Part shown: one piece after another, positions 32,121 through 41,341 of the stretch
Layout of the letters: every line of letters begins with the position of its first letter
Position numbering within the stretch: position 1 is the first letter of the stretch
Source: Rhodobacteraceae bacterium HLUCCA12
GTDB taxonomy: Bacteria > Pseudomonadota > Alphaproteobacteria > Rhodobacterales > Rhodobacteraceae
Direction of reading: 5' to 3'
Length of the DNA: 64,000 nucleotides
NCBI GenBank assembly: GCA_001314715.1
Contig: LJSV01000004.1
Location: 221,024-285,023 of the forward strand
The notes under the pieces: model-generated
Seen by the model: only the letters and a program-made list of their open reading frames with translations
Databases searched by the model: none
What the model was told of the DNA's origin: nothing
Program-made: the position numbers and the translations under genes

Positions 32121-32390
32121 ATGTCGATTACCGTCGAAGAAAAGAACCGCCTGATCAAGGAATTCGCAACCAAGGAAGGCGATACCGGCTCGCCCGAAGT
32201 GCAGGTGGCGATCCTGACCTCGCGCATCACGGCCCTGACCGAGCATTTCAAGACCCACAAGAAGGACAACCATTCCCGCCGTGGGCTTCTGATGATGGTC
32301 GCACAGCGCCGCAAACTGCTGGATTATGTCCGCCGCAAGGACGAGTCGCGCTATCAGTCGCTGATCGCGCGCCTGGGCATCCGTCGCTGA
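32121..32390 (+). CDS. rpsO: 30S ribosomal protein S15
   Basis: An 89-residue S15 of exact family length: [29 protein letters not shown] at the start and [22 protein letters not shown] in the middle. It binds 16S rRNA in the platform of the small subunit. RBS AAGGAGA precedes ATG 32121. A Rho-independent terminator follows directly. The 262 bp before it, divergent from the RTX gene, hold the promoter region. Confidence 0.98.
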   Translation: MSITVEEKNRLIKEFATKEGDTGSPEVQVAILTSRITALTEHFKTHKKDNHSRRGLLMMVAQRRKLLDYVRRKDESRYQSLIARLGIRR

Positions 32391-32411
32391 GACAGCCGCC
32401 CGGCAAACGGA

Positions 32412-32440
32412 AACGCCCGCTCGATCCGAGCGGGCGTTTT
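32412..32440 (+). terminator. intrinsic terminator of rpsO
   Basis: The stem AACGCCCGCTCG/CGAGCGGGCGTT with loop ATC is followed by TT. It is a strong hairpin immediately after the rpsO stop. Confidence 0.85.
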
Positions 32441-32474
32441 GCGTTCTGGTGCTCGTGGCGACCGCGATGGATGC

Positions 32475-32714
32475 TTACAGCCCCAGGATTTCGCGCGCCT
32501 CGTTCAGCGCGGCGACCGATCCGTCATGGTCGCCCGCCTCGTGAAGTTCGGCGCCTTCCTCGCGCAATTCGGTAACCTCGGCGCGTTGGTCGTCGGTGAT
32601 ATCGGCCGTCGGCAGTGCCGCGTCGATTTCCTCCATCAGGCCCGGGCACATATGGGCAAAGGCCGCAGCCGGCGCCAGGGCAAGGAACATGGTCAAGGCA
32701 GTCGTGCGAAGCAT
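32475..32714 (-). CDS. small secreted acidic protein
   Basis: A 79-residue protein with a clear signal peptide (LRTTALTMFLALAPAAAFAH) and a very acidic helical remainder (VTELREEGAELHEAGDHDGSVAAL). RBS AAGGAGG is 6 bases before ATG 32714. Family not recognised. It lies antisense between rpsO and pnp, which are usually adjacent and co-directional. Confidence 0.78.
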   Translation of the reverse strand: MLRTTALTMFLALAPAAAFAHMCPGLMEEIDAALPTADITDDQRAEVTELREEGAELHEAGDHDGSVAALNEAREILGL

Positions 32715-33038
32715 GTCATCCTCCTTTTCCGCGCCCCGGAGGCAGGATCGTTGGCCGGGGCGTTGGCGCAATCATAACAGAACATCCCGGTTCATGCGGG
32801 ACACGCTCTCGTGAAGGCGGCACGGCAACCGCGCGAAAATGCGGATCTGGGCAGAGATATCGCGCGTTTTCAACTCATCCTTTCCAAGGCAGCGGTTTTC
32901 CTGTATGGACCGCATCCATCTGTGACGTGACGCTCTGACCCCGGCGTGATGCATAGGATAGGGGTCGGCGGCAATGGGGCCGCCAAGCAACGGGAGACGC
33001 GGCAGGGGCTGCGGGTGCTCCCTTACAGGATACGCTGA
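32715..33038 (+). other. gene-free stretch and pnp leader
   Basis: No gene is visible in 324 bp. The last part is the pnp 5' leader, where GGGAG...CTCCC (33 kb region, about 32992-33022) encloses GCAG/CTGC and could form a hairpin just before the pnp RBS. In other bacteria a leader stem before pnp is the target of RNase III/PNPase autoregulation; here that is only a suggestion. Confidence 0.4.
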
Positions 33039-35168
33039 ATGTTCAATATCACGAAAAAGTCGATCCAGTGGGGCCAGGAAACGCTCACGCTGGAAACGGG
33101 CCGTGTCGCCCGCCAGGCCGATGGTTCGGTCATTGCCACGCTGGGGGATACTTCGGTCATGGCGAATGTCACCTTTGCCAAGACCGCCAAGCCCGGTCAG
33201 GATTTCTTTCCGCTGACCGTCCACTACCAGGAACGCTATTACGCTGCGGGCAAGGTGCCCGGCGGTTTCTTCAAGCGCGAAGCCCGGCCATCGGAAAAGG
33301 AAACGCTGACCTCGCGGCTGATCGACCGGCCGATTCGCCCGCTCTTTGTCGACGGGTTCAAGAACGAGGTTCTGGTCATCTGCACCGTGCTGTCGCACGA
33401 TCTGGTCAACGAACCCGATGTCGTTGCGATGATCGCAGCCTCGGCGGCGCTGACCATTTCGGGCGTGCCGTTCATGGGTCCGATCGCCGCGGCCCGCGTG
33501 GGCTTTGTGGACGGCGAATACGTCCTGAACCCCGATTGCGAGGACATGCACAAGCTGCGCGAAAACCCCGAGCAGCGGCTGGATCTGGTCGTCGCCGGGA
33601 CCAAGGACGCGGTGATGATGGTGGAATCGGAAGCCTATGAGCTGTCCGAGGCCGAGATGCTGGGCGCGGTGAAATTCGCGCATGAAAGCTATCAGCCCGT
33701 AATCGATTTGATCATCGACCTGGCCGAGGACGCCGCCAAGGAACCCTTCGATTTCGCGGCGCCAGACTATGCCGCGCTCTATGACAAGGTCAAGTCGGCC
33801 GGCGAGGCCCTGATGCGGGCGGCCTTTGCGCTGCGTGACAAGCAAGAACGCGTAAACGCAATCAGCGCCGCGCGCGACGCCATCAAGGCCACGCTCACCG
33901 AGGAAGAACTCGCCGACGAGAACCTTGGCTCGGCGATGAAAAAGCTCGAAGCCTCGATCCTGCGCGGTGACATCATCAACGGCGCGCCCCGGATCGACGG
34001 GCGTTCGACCACCGACATTCGCCCGATCGTCAGCGAAACCGGCGTCCTGCCGCGTACGCACGGTTCGGCCCTGTTCACGCGTGGCGAAACCCAGTCGCTG
34101 TGCATTACGACGCTGGGCACGGGCGATGACGAACAGTTCATCGACGCCTTGACCGGCACGTCCAAGGCCAACTTCCTGCTGCACTACAACTTCCCGCCCT
34201 ATTCGGTGGGCGAGGTTGGTCGCTTCGGTCCTCCGGGCCGGCGCGAGATCGGCCACGGCAAGCTGGCCTGGCGGGCATTGCAGGCGGTGTTGCCACCGGC
34301 GACGGACTTCCCCTACACCATCCGCATCGTGTCCGAGATCACGGAATCGAACGGCTCGTCGTCGATGGCGACGGTCTGCGGTGGTTCGCTGTCGATGATG
34401 GATGCGGGCGTCCCGCTGAAGGCCCCGGTCGCCGGCGTGGCGATGGGTCTGATCCTGGAAGACGACGGCAAGTTCGCCGTTCTGTCTGACATCCTGGGCG
34501 ACGAGGACCACCTGGGCGACATGGACTTCAAGGTCGCCGGCACCGAAAACGGCGTCACATCCTTGCAGATGGACATCAAGGTTGCGGGCATCACCTTCGA
34601 GATCATGGAACAGGCGCTGGCACAGGCCAAGTCTGGCCGCATGCATATCCTGGGCGAAATGGGCAAGGCCCTGTCAACCACCAATGCCTTCAGCCAGTAT
34701 GCGCCCAAGATCGAGACCATGACCGTTCCCACCGACAAGATCCGCGAAGTGATCGGCTCGGGCGGCAAGGTCATCCGCGAGATCGTCGAGGTATCGGGCG
34801 CCAAGGTCGATATCAACGACGATGGCGTGATCAAGATCGCCTCGAACGATCAGGCGGCGATCAAGAAGGCCTATGACATGATCCATTCGATCGTGGCGGA
34901 ACCCGAGGTCGGGCAGATCTATACCGGCACGGTGGTCAAGATCGTCGATTTCGGCGCCTTCGTGAACTTCTTCGGCAAGCGTGACGGGCTGGTCCATGTC
35001 AGCCAGATCGCCAACAAGCGTCTGAACCATCCGTCGGACGTGCTGAAGGAAGGCCAGGAGGTCAAGGTCAAGCTTCTGGGCTTTGACGACCGCGGCAAGG
35101 TTCGCCTGACGATGAAAACCATCGATCAGGAAACCGGCGAGGAAATCACCGAGGAAAAGGCCGACTGA
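33039..35168 (+). CDS. pnp: polyribonucleotide nucleotidyltransferase (PNPase)
   Basis: A 709-residue phosphorolytic 3'-5' exoribonuclease of full family length. It has two RNase PH domains (first about 10-230, second about 310-540, with [24 protein letters not shown] and the MDFKVAGT active-site region), a KH domain ([15 protein letters not shown], about 560-620) and an S1 domain ([33 protein letters not shown], about 625-695). It degrades RNA as a trimer. An intrinsic terminator follows. Confidence 0.98.
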   Translation: MFNITKKSIQWGQETLTLETGRVARQADGSVIATLGDTSVMANVTFAKTAKPGQDFFPLTVHYQERYYAAGKVPGGFFKREARPSEKETLTSRLIDRPIRPLFVDGFKNEVLVICTVLSHDLVNEPDVVAMIAASAALTISGVPFMGPIAAARVGFVDGEYVLNPDCEDMHKLRENPEQRLDLVVAGTKDAVMMVESEAYELSEAEMLGAVKFAHESYQPVIDLIIDLAEDAAKEPFDFAAPDYAALYDKVKSAGEALMRAAFALRDKQERVNAISAARDAIKATLTEEELADENLGSAMKKLEASILRGDIINGAPRIDGRSTTDIRPIVSETGVLPRTHGSALFTRGETQSLCITTLGTGDDEQFIDALTGTSKANFLLHYNFPPYSVGEVGRFGPPGRREIGHGKLAWRALQAVLPPATDFPYTIRIVSEITESNGSSSMATVCGGSLSMMDAGVPLKAPVAGVAMGLILEDDGKFAVLSDILGDEDHLGDMDFKVAGTENGVTSLQMDIKVAGITFEIMEQALAQAKSGRMHILGEMGKALSTTNAFSQYAPKIETMTVPTDKIREVIGSGGKVIREIVEVSGAKVDINDDGVIKIASNDQAAIKKAYDMIHSIVAEPEVGQIYTGTVVKIVDFGAFVNFFGKRDGLVHVSQIANKRLNHPSDVLKEGQEVKVKLLGFDDRGKVRLTMKTIDQETGEEITEEKAD

Positions 35169-35197
35169 TCGGCACCCACGGTTCGACAGCCAAAGAG

Positions 35198-35223
35198 ACC
35201 CCGGCCATGCGCCGGGGTTTTTT
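35198..35223 (+). terminator. intrinsic terminator of pnp
   Basis: ACCCCGGC(CATGC)GCCGGGGT followed by TTTTT, 30 bp after the pnp stop. A canonical Rho-independent terminator. Confidence 0.93.
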
Positions 35224-35398
35224 GTTGCCCCCATGGCGCCGGGGCGATCTGGAGTGGTCGCACCGTCGCGGCCGGATACAGCCTCTGTCGGCCCAACCCC
35301 CTGCCCCCCCCTGGCATGGAAGCCGGGTTCGGGGTGGTCAGCCGGGCATCGGCGCGCTACCACAGGGCAAGTCGTGGACAGACAAGCAGGAGCATCAC

Positions 35399-36166
35399 AT
35401 GAGCTCATCCGCCGAATGGGAATCCACCGTCAACGGAAAGGTCGTGCTGATCACCGGCGCCAGCCGCGGGATCGGGGCCGCCACGGCCCGCCTTTTCGCC
35501 GAAAAGGGTGCGCGGCTTGGGCTGGCCGGGCGGCCAGGTGCGGCGCTTGAGGCCGTGGCCAGGGAAACCGGCGCCACGCTTTTGCCCTGCGACGTCAGCG
35601 ACTTTGCCGCCGTCGAGGGCGCGGTCAAGACCATGATCGATCGGTTCGGCAGGCTGGACGTGCTGATCAACAACGCAGGGGTGATCGAACCCATTGCCCT
35701 GATGGAACAGGCAGACCCCGCCGAATGGGGCCGCCAGATCGACGTGAACCTGAAGGGTGTCTTTCACGGGATGCGCGCCGCTTTGCCGGTCATGCGGGCG
35801 CAGGGCGCAGGCACGATCCTGACCGTGGGATCGGGCGCGGCCTATAGCGCACTCGAAGGGTGGAGCGGTTATTGCGCCTCCAAGGCCGGGGCGATCATGC
35901 TGACCCATGCCGCCCATGCCGAGACCGGCGCCACCGTGCGCGTTCTCAGCCTGTCGCCGGGCACCGTCGCCACCGACATGCAGGGCGCGATCCGCGAATC
36001 CGGCGTAAACCCGGTCAGCCAGCTTGACTGGTCGGTCCATGTTCCGCCGGAATGGCCGGCACGCGCGTTGCTGTGGATGTGCAGCGACGAGTCCGACATG
36101 TATCGCGGCGGCGAGGTCAGCCTGCGCGAACCCGCGATCCGCGAACGCCTGGGGCTTTCCGCATGA
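35399..36166 (+). CDS. short-chain dehydrogenase/reductase
   Basis: A 255-residue classical SDR. The cofactor motif is TGASRGIG (about 20-27), then NNAG, and the catalytic Ser (GSGAAYSA) and YCASKAG tetrad. The 'cofactor Arg' pattern (GRPGA after strand 2) suggests NADP(H). It is translationally coupled to the enoyl-CoA hydratase-like gene (ATGA overlap at 36163). The substrate cannot be read from sequence. Confidence 0.92.
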   Translation: MSSSAEWESTVNGKVVLITGASRGIGAATARLFAEKGARLGLAGRPGAALEAVARETGATLLPCDVSDFAAVEGAVKTMIDRFGRLDVLINNAGVIEPIALMEQADPAEWGRQIDVNLKGVFHGMRAALPVMRAQGAGTILTVGSGAAYSALEGWSGYCASKAGAIMLTHAAHAETGATVRVLSLSPGTVATDMQGAIRESGVNPVSQLDWSVHVPPEWPARALLWMCSDESDMYRGGEVSLREPAIRERLGLSA

Positions 36167-36792
36167 TCGAGCGCGAGGAACACGGGCCGCTCTGGGTTCT
36201 GCGGCTGAACCGGCCGGACAAGGCGAATTCGCTGACACGGGCCATGATGGACGAGCTGGTCGGGCATCTGGAGGCGGCCAACGGCGTTGTCGAGGCGCTG
36301 GTTCTGACCGGCACGGGTTCGGTCTTCAGCGCAGGCGCCGATCTGGACGAGGCGCGCGCCGGGCTGGCCACCGACCCGATCTGGGAAGAGCTGTCAGGCC
36401 GGATCGCCGCGCTGCGCTGCCTCAGCATCGCTGCCCTCAACGGTACGCTGGCCGGTGGCGCGTTCGGCATGGCGCTGGCCTGCGACATTCGTCTGGGGGT
36501 GCCCGAGGCACGCTTTTTCTACCCGGTGATGAAGCTGGGCTATCTGCCGCAACCGTCGGACCCTGAACGTCTGGCGGCGCTGATCGGCCCGGCACGCGCG
36601 CGCATGATCCTGATGGGCGGCGCAAAGATCGACGCCCATGAGGCGCTGGCCTGGGGGCTGATCGACCGGATTCACCCGCGCGAGGCGCTGATGGACGCGG
36701 CACAGGCCCTGACCGACGATGCCTGCCAGGCACCGCAAGGGCACGCGGCCCGTATCAAGGCGATGATCCCGCGCGTTTGGTCGCAGGTATAG
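36163..36792 (+). CDS. enoyl-CoA hydratase/isomerase family protein
   Basis: A 209-residue crotonase-fold protein. LNRPDKANSLT and GTGSVFSAGADLDE (oxyanion-hole part 1) and LNGTLAGGAFGMALACDIRL (part 2) are intact. It is shorter than typical enoyl-CoA hydratases (about 255), lacking most of the C-terminal trimerisation helices. The usual Glu residues are not clear in my reading, so the reaction is uncertain. It forms an operon with the SDR. Confidence 0.85.
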   Translation: MIEREEHGPLWVLRLNRPDKANSLTRAMMDELVGHLEAANGVVEALVLTGTGSVFSAGADLDEARAGLATDPIWEELSGRIAALRCLSIAALNGTLAGGAFGMALACDIRLGVPEARFFYPVMKLGYLPQPSDPERLAALIGPARARMILMGGAKIDAHEALAWGLIDRIHPREALMDAAQALTDDACQAPQGHAARIKAMIPRVWSQV

Positions 36793-36830
36793 GGCTTCTG
36801 GCCGCAGGGCGCGGGTGATAGGGTTGCGCC

Positions 36831-37184
36831 ATGATCGTCTTGCGAACCATCGGCCTTGCCCTTCTCGCCGTTGCCATGATGCTTGGCAGCGTGTCGCTGG
36901 CGGTGGCACGCAACCAGCCGCGCCCGGTCGGCATGATCGTGCTTTGCACCGGCCACGGGGCGACAAGTGTCGCTGTCGATGCGCGCGGGCAACCCGTCAA
37001 CCCGCAATTCCAATGCCCCGAGTGTGCGCCGGGTCTGGCCGCGCTCACGGACGCGCCCGCGATCATGCCCGCCGCGCCGCCGCGGATATTGCGCGCGCCC
37101 GCCTATGCGCTGCGTTGTGTTCCGGCGCCGCGCGCCGCCGCGCCGGTGCCCCATCGCTCGCGTGCGCCGCCTGTCGTGATCTGA
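36831..37184 (+). CDS. small exported Cys-containing protein (DUF2946-like)
   Basis: A 117-residue protein with a signal-anchor (IGLALLAVAMMLGSVSLAVA) followed by MIVLCTGHGA and FQCPECAPG, a Cys/His pattern like that of DUF2946 proteins associated with copper. The C-terminus is Pro/Ala/Arg-rich. It lies 43 bp before a PCuAC-type copper chaperone, which supports a metal-related role. Confidence 0.68.
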   Translation: MIVLRTIGLALLAVAMMLGSVSLAVARNQPRPVGMIVLCTGHGATSVAVDARGQPVNPQFQCPECAPGLAALTDAPAIMPAAPPRILRAPAYALRCVPAPRAAAPVPHRSRAPPVVI

Positions 37185-37227
37185 CGCTTTCAGACGATCA
37201 GATCCACTTAAACAGACAGGAAATCCC

Positions 37228-37683
37228 ATGTTTCGCATACTTTCAACCGCCTTGGCCGCGGTATTCCTTGCCGTGCCCGCACTCGCCTGTGACGGGTTCG
37301 AGGTGCATGATGCCTATGTTCGCAGTTCCACACCCGTGTCGCCAACCGCCGCAGCCTTCATGGTCATGCGCAACAGCGGCGACACCGACTGCCAGGTGAC
37401 CGGCGTGCGTTCGGACATCGCGGCCAGGACCGAGCTGCACACCCATATCGAAGACGATGACGGCGTGATGCGCATGGTTCATGTCGAAGACGGGTTCACG
37501 CTGCCCGCGAATGGCGAACACGTTCTGGCGCGCGGGGGCGATCATGTCATGTTCATGGGCCTTGAGCAGGCACTGGAACAGGACACGACGCTCAGCGTGA
37601 CCTTCATCTTTGCGGATGGCGCCGAACAAACGGTCGAGATCGTGGTCGATCACGCGCGCGAATCCGGGTCGCACGGTCACTGA
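37228..37683 (+). CDS. periplasmic copper chaperone PCuAC
   Basis: A 151-residue secreted protein (signal peptide cleaved about residue 20, VPALACDG). The PCuAC pattern is present: ELHTHIEDDDGVMRM provides His and Met ligands, and GEHVLARGGDHVMFMGL the HxM pair. The His tail HARESGSHGH may bind more metal. It delivers Cu(I) to cytochrome oxidase in the periplasm. Probably an operon with the preceding small gene. Confidence 0.92.
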   Translation: MFRILSTALAAVFLAVPALACDGFEVHDAYVRSSTPVSPTAAAFMVMRNSGDTDCQVTGVRSDIAARTELHTHIEDDDGVMRMVHVEDGFTLPANGEHVLARGGDHVMFMGLEQALEQDTTLSVTFIFADGAEQTVEIVVDHARESGSHGH

Positions 37684-37706
37684 ACCGCGATGCGCGGGCG
37701 TGCGGG

Positions 37707-38567
37707 TTATCCCTGATGCGCCGGCACCGCCTGCGCCCTTGGGCGCAGGCGGCACTGGACCGGCTCGCCGTTTGCGGCAATGCGGGCCTCGGCCTCGGAC
37801 AGCGGTTCTTCGACGGTGGCCATGTGCCAGGCATTGGCATGAATGATCATGCCAGGGGCGCTGACCAGGGCGACGTGCCCGGTCCAGAACAGCAGATCGC
37901 CCGCCACCTCGTGCCCGGCGGCAACCGCATCGCCGGGCATTGCCGCTTGCAGATCGCTGTCAGGCGGGCAGGCCCTGCCGCACCCCCGGTGGGCCGCCTG
38001 AATCAGCCCCGAACAGTCGATGCCCGAGCGGCTGTTCCCGCCCCACAGATAGGGCGTGCCCAGAAACAGCCGGGCAATTCCGACCGGATCGTGCAATGGC
38101 TCGCCGATCGGCCGGATATGCTGCAATGGAATATGGCCTTGCGGAGTGGTGGCAAAAGGCCCGTCAACACCCAGCACATTGATGCGCGCACCGAAGGACA
38201 GCGCGGCATTCTCGGCGCTCTTGATGCTGGCTTCGGTGTAGCGATGCGTGGCCGGGGCGCTGACCCAATGCGTGACCGGGTGATCGGGGCCGAGCGCATC
38301 TGCGCTCAGCCAGCCGCAATAGCCATCATCCGCGTCATAGCCAAAAACCTGCGCGCCCACCTGGTCGAGGGCACAAAACCGCGTCCCCAACAGCAACTGC
38401 CGGTCGCGGCGCGCTCCCGGTTCGGCGCAAAGATCGGCCAGCGGGGCGGCGACGCGGTGCCAGGCCCCTGCCACAAGCGCCAGATCCGCGCCCAGGGCCC
38501 CGCGCAGGCTGACATGCGCGATTCGGTGATTTGCGCGGTGAAAGCGCCGGTCCGGGGTTCCGGTCAC
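37707..38567 (-). CDS. NlpC/P60-family cysteine peptidase
   Basis: A 286-residue protein with two N-terminal SH3-like parts (about 20-150) and a C-terminal C40 domain. The catalytic Cys is in SGIDCSGLIQAAHR and the His in GHVALVSAPGMIIHANA. It would cleave gamma-D-Glu-diamino acid bonds in murein peptides. There is no signal peptide, so it probably acts on recycled peptides in the cytoplasm. It overlaps the M17 peptidase by ATGA, suggesting a joint role in peptide recycling. Confidence 0.9.
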   Translation of the reverse strand: MTGTPDRRFHRANHRIAHVSLRGALGADLALVAGAWHRVAAPLADLCAEPGARRDRQLLLGTRFCALDQVGAQVFGYDADDGYCGWLSADALGPDHPVTHWVSAPATHRYTEASIKSAENAALSFGARINVLGVDGPFATTPQGHIPLQHIRPIGEPLHDPVGIARLFLGTPYLWGGNSRSGIDCSGLIQAAHRGCGRACPPDSDLQAAMPGDAVAAGHEVAGDLLFWTGHVALVSAPGMIIHANAWHMATVEEPLSEAEARIAANGEPVQCRLRPRAQAVPAHQG

Positions 38568-39967
38568 CCCTCCAGCCCCAGCAGCGGCGGCAGGGCCGCC
38601 AGCAATGCCCGCGCCCCTTGTCCTACGCCCCCTTTCGGCCGCGCCGGTGCATCCTTTGGCTGCCAGCCATAGATGTCGAAATGGACGAAACGCCCAGCTT
38701 GGCGAACGAACCGGCGCAGAAACAGCGCCGCGGTGATCGATCCGGCCATGCCCCCGGACGGCGCATTGTCCAGATCGGCGATGCCGGGTTCGATCATCGG
38801 CTCATAGGGGTCGTGGAACGGCATCCGCCAGACCGGGTCTGCCTGGCCGACGCCAGCGGCGGCAAGCGCGGCGGCAAGCGCCTCGTCATCGGTGTAGAAC
38901 GGCGGCAGGTCCGGCCCCAGCGCCACGCGTGCCGCACCGGTGAGCGTGGCCATGCAGATCAGGGCGTCGGGGCTTTCTTCGTCGGCAAGCGACAGGGCGT
39001 CGGCCAGAACCAGTCGGCCCTCGGCGTCGGTGTTGTTCACCTCGACCGTCATGCCGTTGCGCGCGGTCAGGATATCGCCGGGTCGCATCGCGCTGCCGGA
39101 AATCGCGTTCTCGACCGCCGGGATCAGGACCCGCAGGCGCACCTTCCAGCCCAGCGCCATGATCATCAGCGCAAGACCCAGAACCGTGGCGGCGCCACCC
39201 ATGTCCTTTTTCATCAATCCCATGGAATTGCCGGGCTTGATGTTCAACCCGCCGGTATCGAAGCAGACCCCCTTGCCGACCAGCGTCAGGCGTGGCCCCT
39301 CCTGCCCCCAGCGCATATCCAGAAGCCGCGGCGTGCGGTCCGAGGCACGACCGACGGCATGGATCAGCGGAAAGTTCTCCATCAGCAGGTCGTCGCCATA
39401 AGTGACCGACACCTGCGCGTCGAATTCCTCGCCCAGCGCCAGAACGGCGGTTTCCAGCTCTTCCGGACCCATGTTGGCGGCGGGCGTGTTGATCAGATCG
39501 CGCGTCAGCCATTCGGCGGCGGCAATGATCTCAAGCCGAGCGGCGCTTGCGCCGTCAGGTGCCTTGAGCGCGGCCAGCGCGGGTGATGGTTCCTTGCGGA
39601 ACCGGTCGAAGCGGTATCCCGCCAGCAGCCAGCCCAGCGTCTGTTCGTTCAGCACCTCGGGCGCAGGATCGCTGGCGATGTGATAGGTTTCCGCCGGCAG
39701 TTTGCCGCGCGCGCCGCCCAGGATAAACCGCTGGCGCCGCCGCGCCCTATCGTCGCCAAGCCCCACGACCGCCAGCGCCAGCGCACCGGCGGCATCGGGC
39801 ACGGTCGCGACCTGCCCTGCGGCAGCGCGAAATCCCGTCGCCTCAAGCCATGCGCGGACCCGTTGCGGCTGGCCGTCGCGCCAGTCGGAAAGGCCCTCGG
39901 CACTGACCAGGTGAAGGGGGATCGACGCGGTCTCGTCGGACGCGAAGGAGGCAGGAGCAGGGCGCAT
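38564..39967 (-). CDS. M17 leucyl aminopeptidase family protein
   Basis: A 467-residue cytosol aminopeptidase. The metal and active-site motifs are intact: GKGVCFDTGGLNIKPGNSMGLMKKDMGG (Lys, Asp) and the signature NTDAEGRLVLADAL. It removes N-terminal amino acids from peptides and needs two metal ions. It is the first gene of a two-gene operon with the NlpC/P60 peptidase. Confidence 0.93.
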   Translation of the reverse strand: MRPAPASFASDETASIPLHLVSAEGLSDWRDGQPQRVRAWLEATGFRAAAGQVATVPDAAGALALAVVGLGDDRARRRQRFILGGARGKLPAETYHIASDPAPEVLNEQTLGWLLAGYRFDRFRKEPSPALAALKAPDGASAARLEIIAAAEWLTRDLINTPAANMGPEELETAVLALGEEFDAQVSVTYGDDLLMENFPLIHAVGRASDRTPRLLDMRWGQEGPRLTLVGKGVCFDTGGLNIKPGNSMGLMKKDMGGAATVLGLALMIMALGWKVRLRVLIPAVENAISGSAMRPGDILTARNGMTVEVNNTDAEGRLVLADALSLADEESPDALICMATLTGAARVALGPDLPPFYTDDEALAAALAAAGVGQADPVWRMPFHDPYEPMIEPGIADLDNAPSGGMAGSITAALFLRRFVRQAGRFVHFDIYGWQPKDAPARPKGGVGQGARALLAALPPLLGLEG

Positions 39968-40060
39968 CGGATCTCTCGCACGGTTGGGTGACTTGCCCCA
40001 ACCTAGTGCAGTTTCACCGGAAGTTGGAAGCGCCCGCGACGGGGAAATTCGCGCACTTTG

Positions 40061-40441
40061 TCAAAGTGACAGGCCCGGCATGTCCCAGACCTGTTCAAGC
40101 GACCGGTCGCCGATTCGCACCAGGCGTTCCCAGACAGCGTGATAGGCGACAAGATCGCCGCGTTTTGCCGATTCGCCCAGATCGCCGGCCACACGGGCCA
40201 GGCTGGTCAGGCCGATATCCGCACACAGGCTTGCCACACGTTCCGCCTGCGCGGGCACCGTGCCCAGTTCGGCCACGCGATTCGCCTTTTCGATCTCGAT
40301 CAGGCGATCCGAAATGGCTTCGACCATGTCCATCACGAACCCTTCGGCCGCGCGATCGCCCATCTGGCGAAACAGCGCATCCAGCCGATCGGCGTCGATC
40401 AGGATACGTTCGGATTGTCTGAGTTCAACGACGGCTGCCAC
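40061..40441 (-). CDS. hypothetical helical protein
   Basis: A 126-residue, all-helical acidic protein starting at GTG 40441 (RBS weak). The size and helix pattern recall histidine phosphotransfer domains, but I do not find the conserved HxxKG phosphorylation motif, so no function is assigned. It stands alone, divergent from the carbonic anhydrase gene. Confidence 0.65.
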   Translation of the reverse strand: MAAVVELRQSERILIDADRLDALFRQMGDRAAEGFVMDMVEAISDRLIEIEKANRVAELGTVPAQAERVASLCADIGLTSLARVAGDLGESAKRGDLVAYHAVWERLVRIGDRSLEQVWDMPGLSL

Positions 40442-40593
40442 ACTGATACCCCGTTCTACCTGCTCGCGTTCAGCTGCTGTGAACGTGCGCGGACCGTGTT
40501 AAGAAAGTCTTGTCGGTGTGGCAGAAAAAAGGTCGAAAACGACCGAGAATAAGAATAACACTCCGACACGAGCCTGAGGAAGGGACCAAACGC

Positions 40594-41244
40594 ATGACCG
40601 AGGCACAAAAGCTGCCGACTTTTCTTGTCAACCGCTATCGCGCGTGGAAATCGACGACCTACGCCGAGAACCAGAGTTGGTACCACCATCTTGCCGACCA
40701 GGGACAGCACCCACGGTCCATGATCATCGCGTGTTGTGATTCGCGCGTGCATGTCGAAGCCCTGTTCAACGCGGACGCGGGCGAATTCTTCATCCACCGC
40801 AACATCGCCAACCTGGTGCCGCCCTATCGCCCCGACGGGCAGAGCCATGGCACCTCGGCAGCCGTCGAATACGGCGTGACCGCGCTCAAGGTGGCGCATC
40901 TGGTGGTCCTGGGGCATTCGAACTGCGGCGGGATCAAGGGGTGCCACGACATCTGTTGCGGCAAGGCCCCGCAGGACGAGATCGAGTCAAGCTTCGTCGG
41001 TCGCTGGCTGATGAACCTTCGCCCCGCGTTCGAGAACGTCAAGGCGATCAAGGATCCGGTCGAACGCTTGGATGCGCTGGAGCGCGAGGGGATTCGCATT
41101 TCCCTGGCCAATCTGATGACATTTCCGTTCGTGCGCCAGGCGGTCGAGGACGGCGACCTGACCATTCACGGCTTGTGGAAGGACATCGGCGAGGGACGCC
41201 TGGACTATCTGGACCCCAAGACAGGCGCATTCCTGCCGGTCTGA
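40594..41244 (+). CDS. beta-class carbonic anhydrase
   Basis: A 216-residue beta-carbonic anhydrase. The zinc ligands are in ACCDSRVH (Cys, with the Asp-Arg dyad) and LGHSNCGG (His and Cys). It interconverts CO2 and bicarbonate in the cytoplasm. RBS AGGAAGGG precedes ATG 40594. A SulP transporter follows 97 bp later in the same direction, a pairing often linked to bicarbonate use. Confidence 0.96.
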   Translation: MTEAQKLPTFLVNRYRAWKSTTYAENQSWYHHLADQGQHPRSMIIACCDSRVHVEALFNADAGEFFIHRNIANLVPPYRPDGQSHGTSAAVEYGVTALKVAHLVVLGHSNCGGIKGCHDICCGKAPQDEIESSFVGRWLMNLRPAFENVKAIKDPVERLDALEREGIRISLANLMTFPFVRQAVEDGDLTIHGLWKDIGEGRLDYLDPKTGAFLPV

Positions 41245-41341
41245 GGGGTTTTCCGGTGATTTTCTTCACGGGTTAACGAAAGGGGTTGTAATCGGGCCAA
41301 AGCGGGGTTTTATATTCATCATTCTGAATAGGACGAGTCCC

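Noticed and set aside
32772..34646. 624-residue open frame on the minus strand
   Set aside because: Antisense to pnp, with no recognisable domain; a shadow of a highly biased coding sequence.
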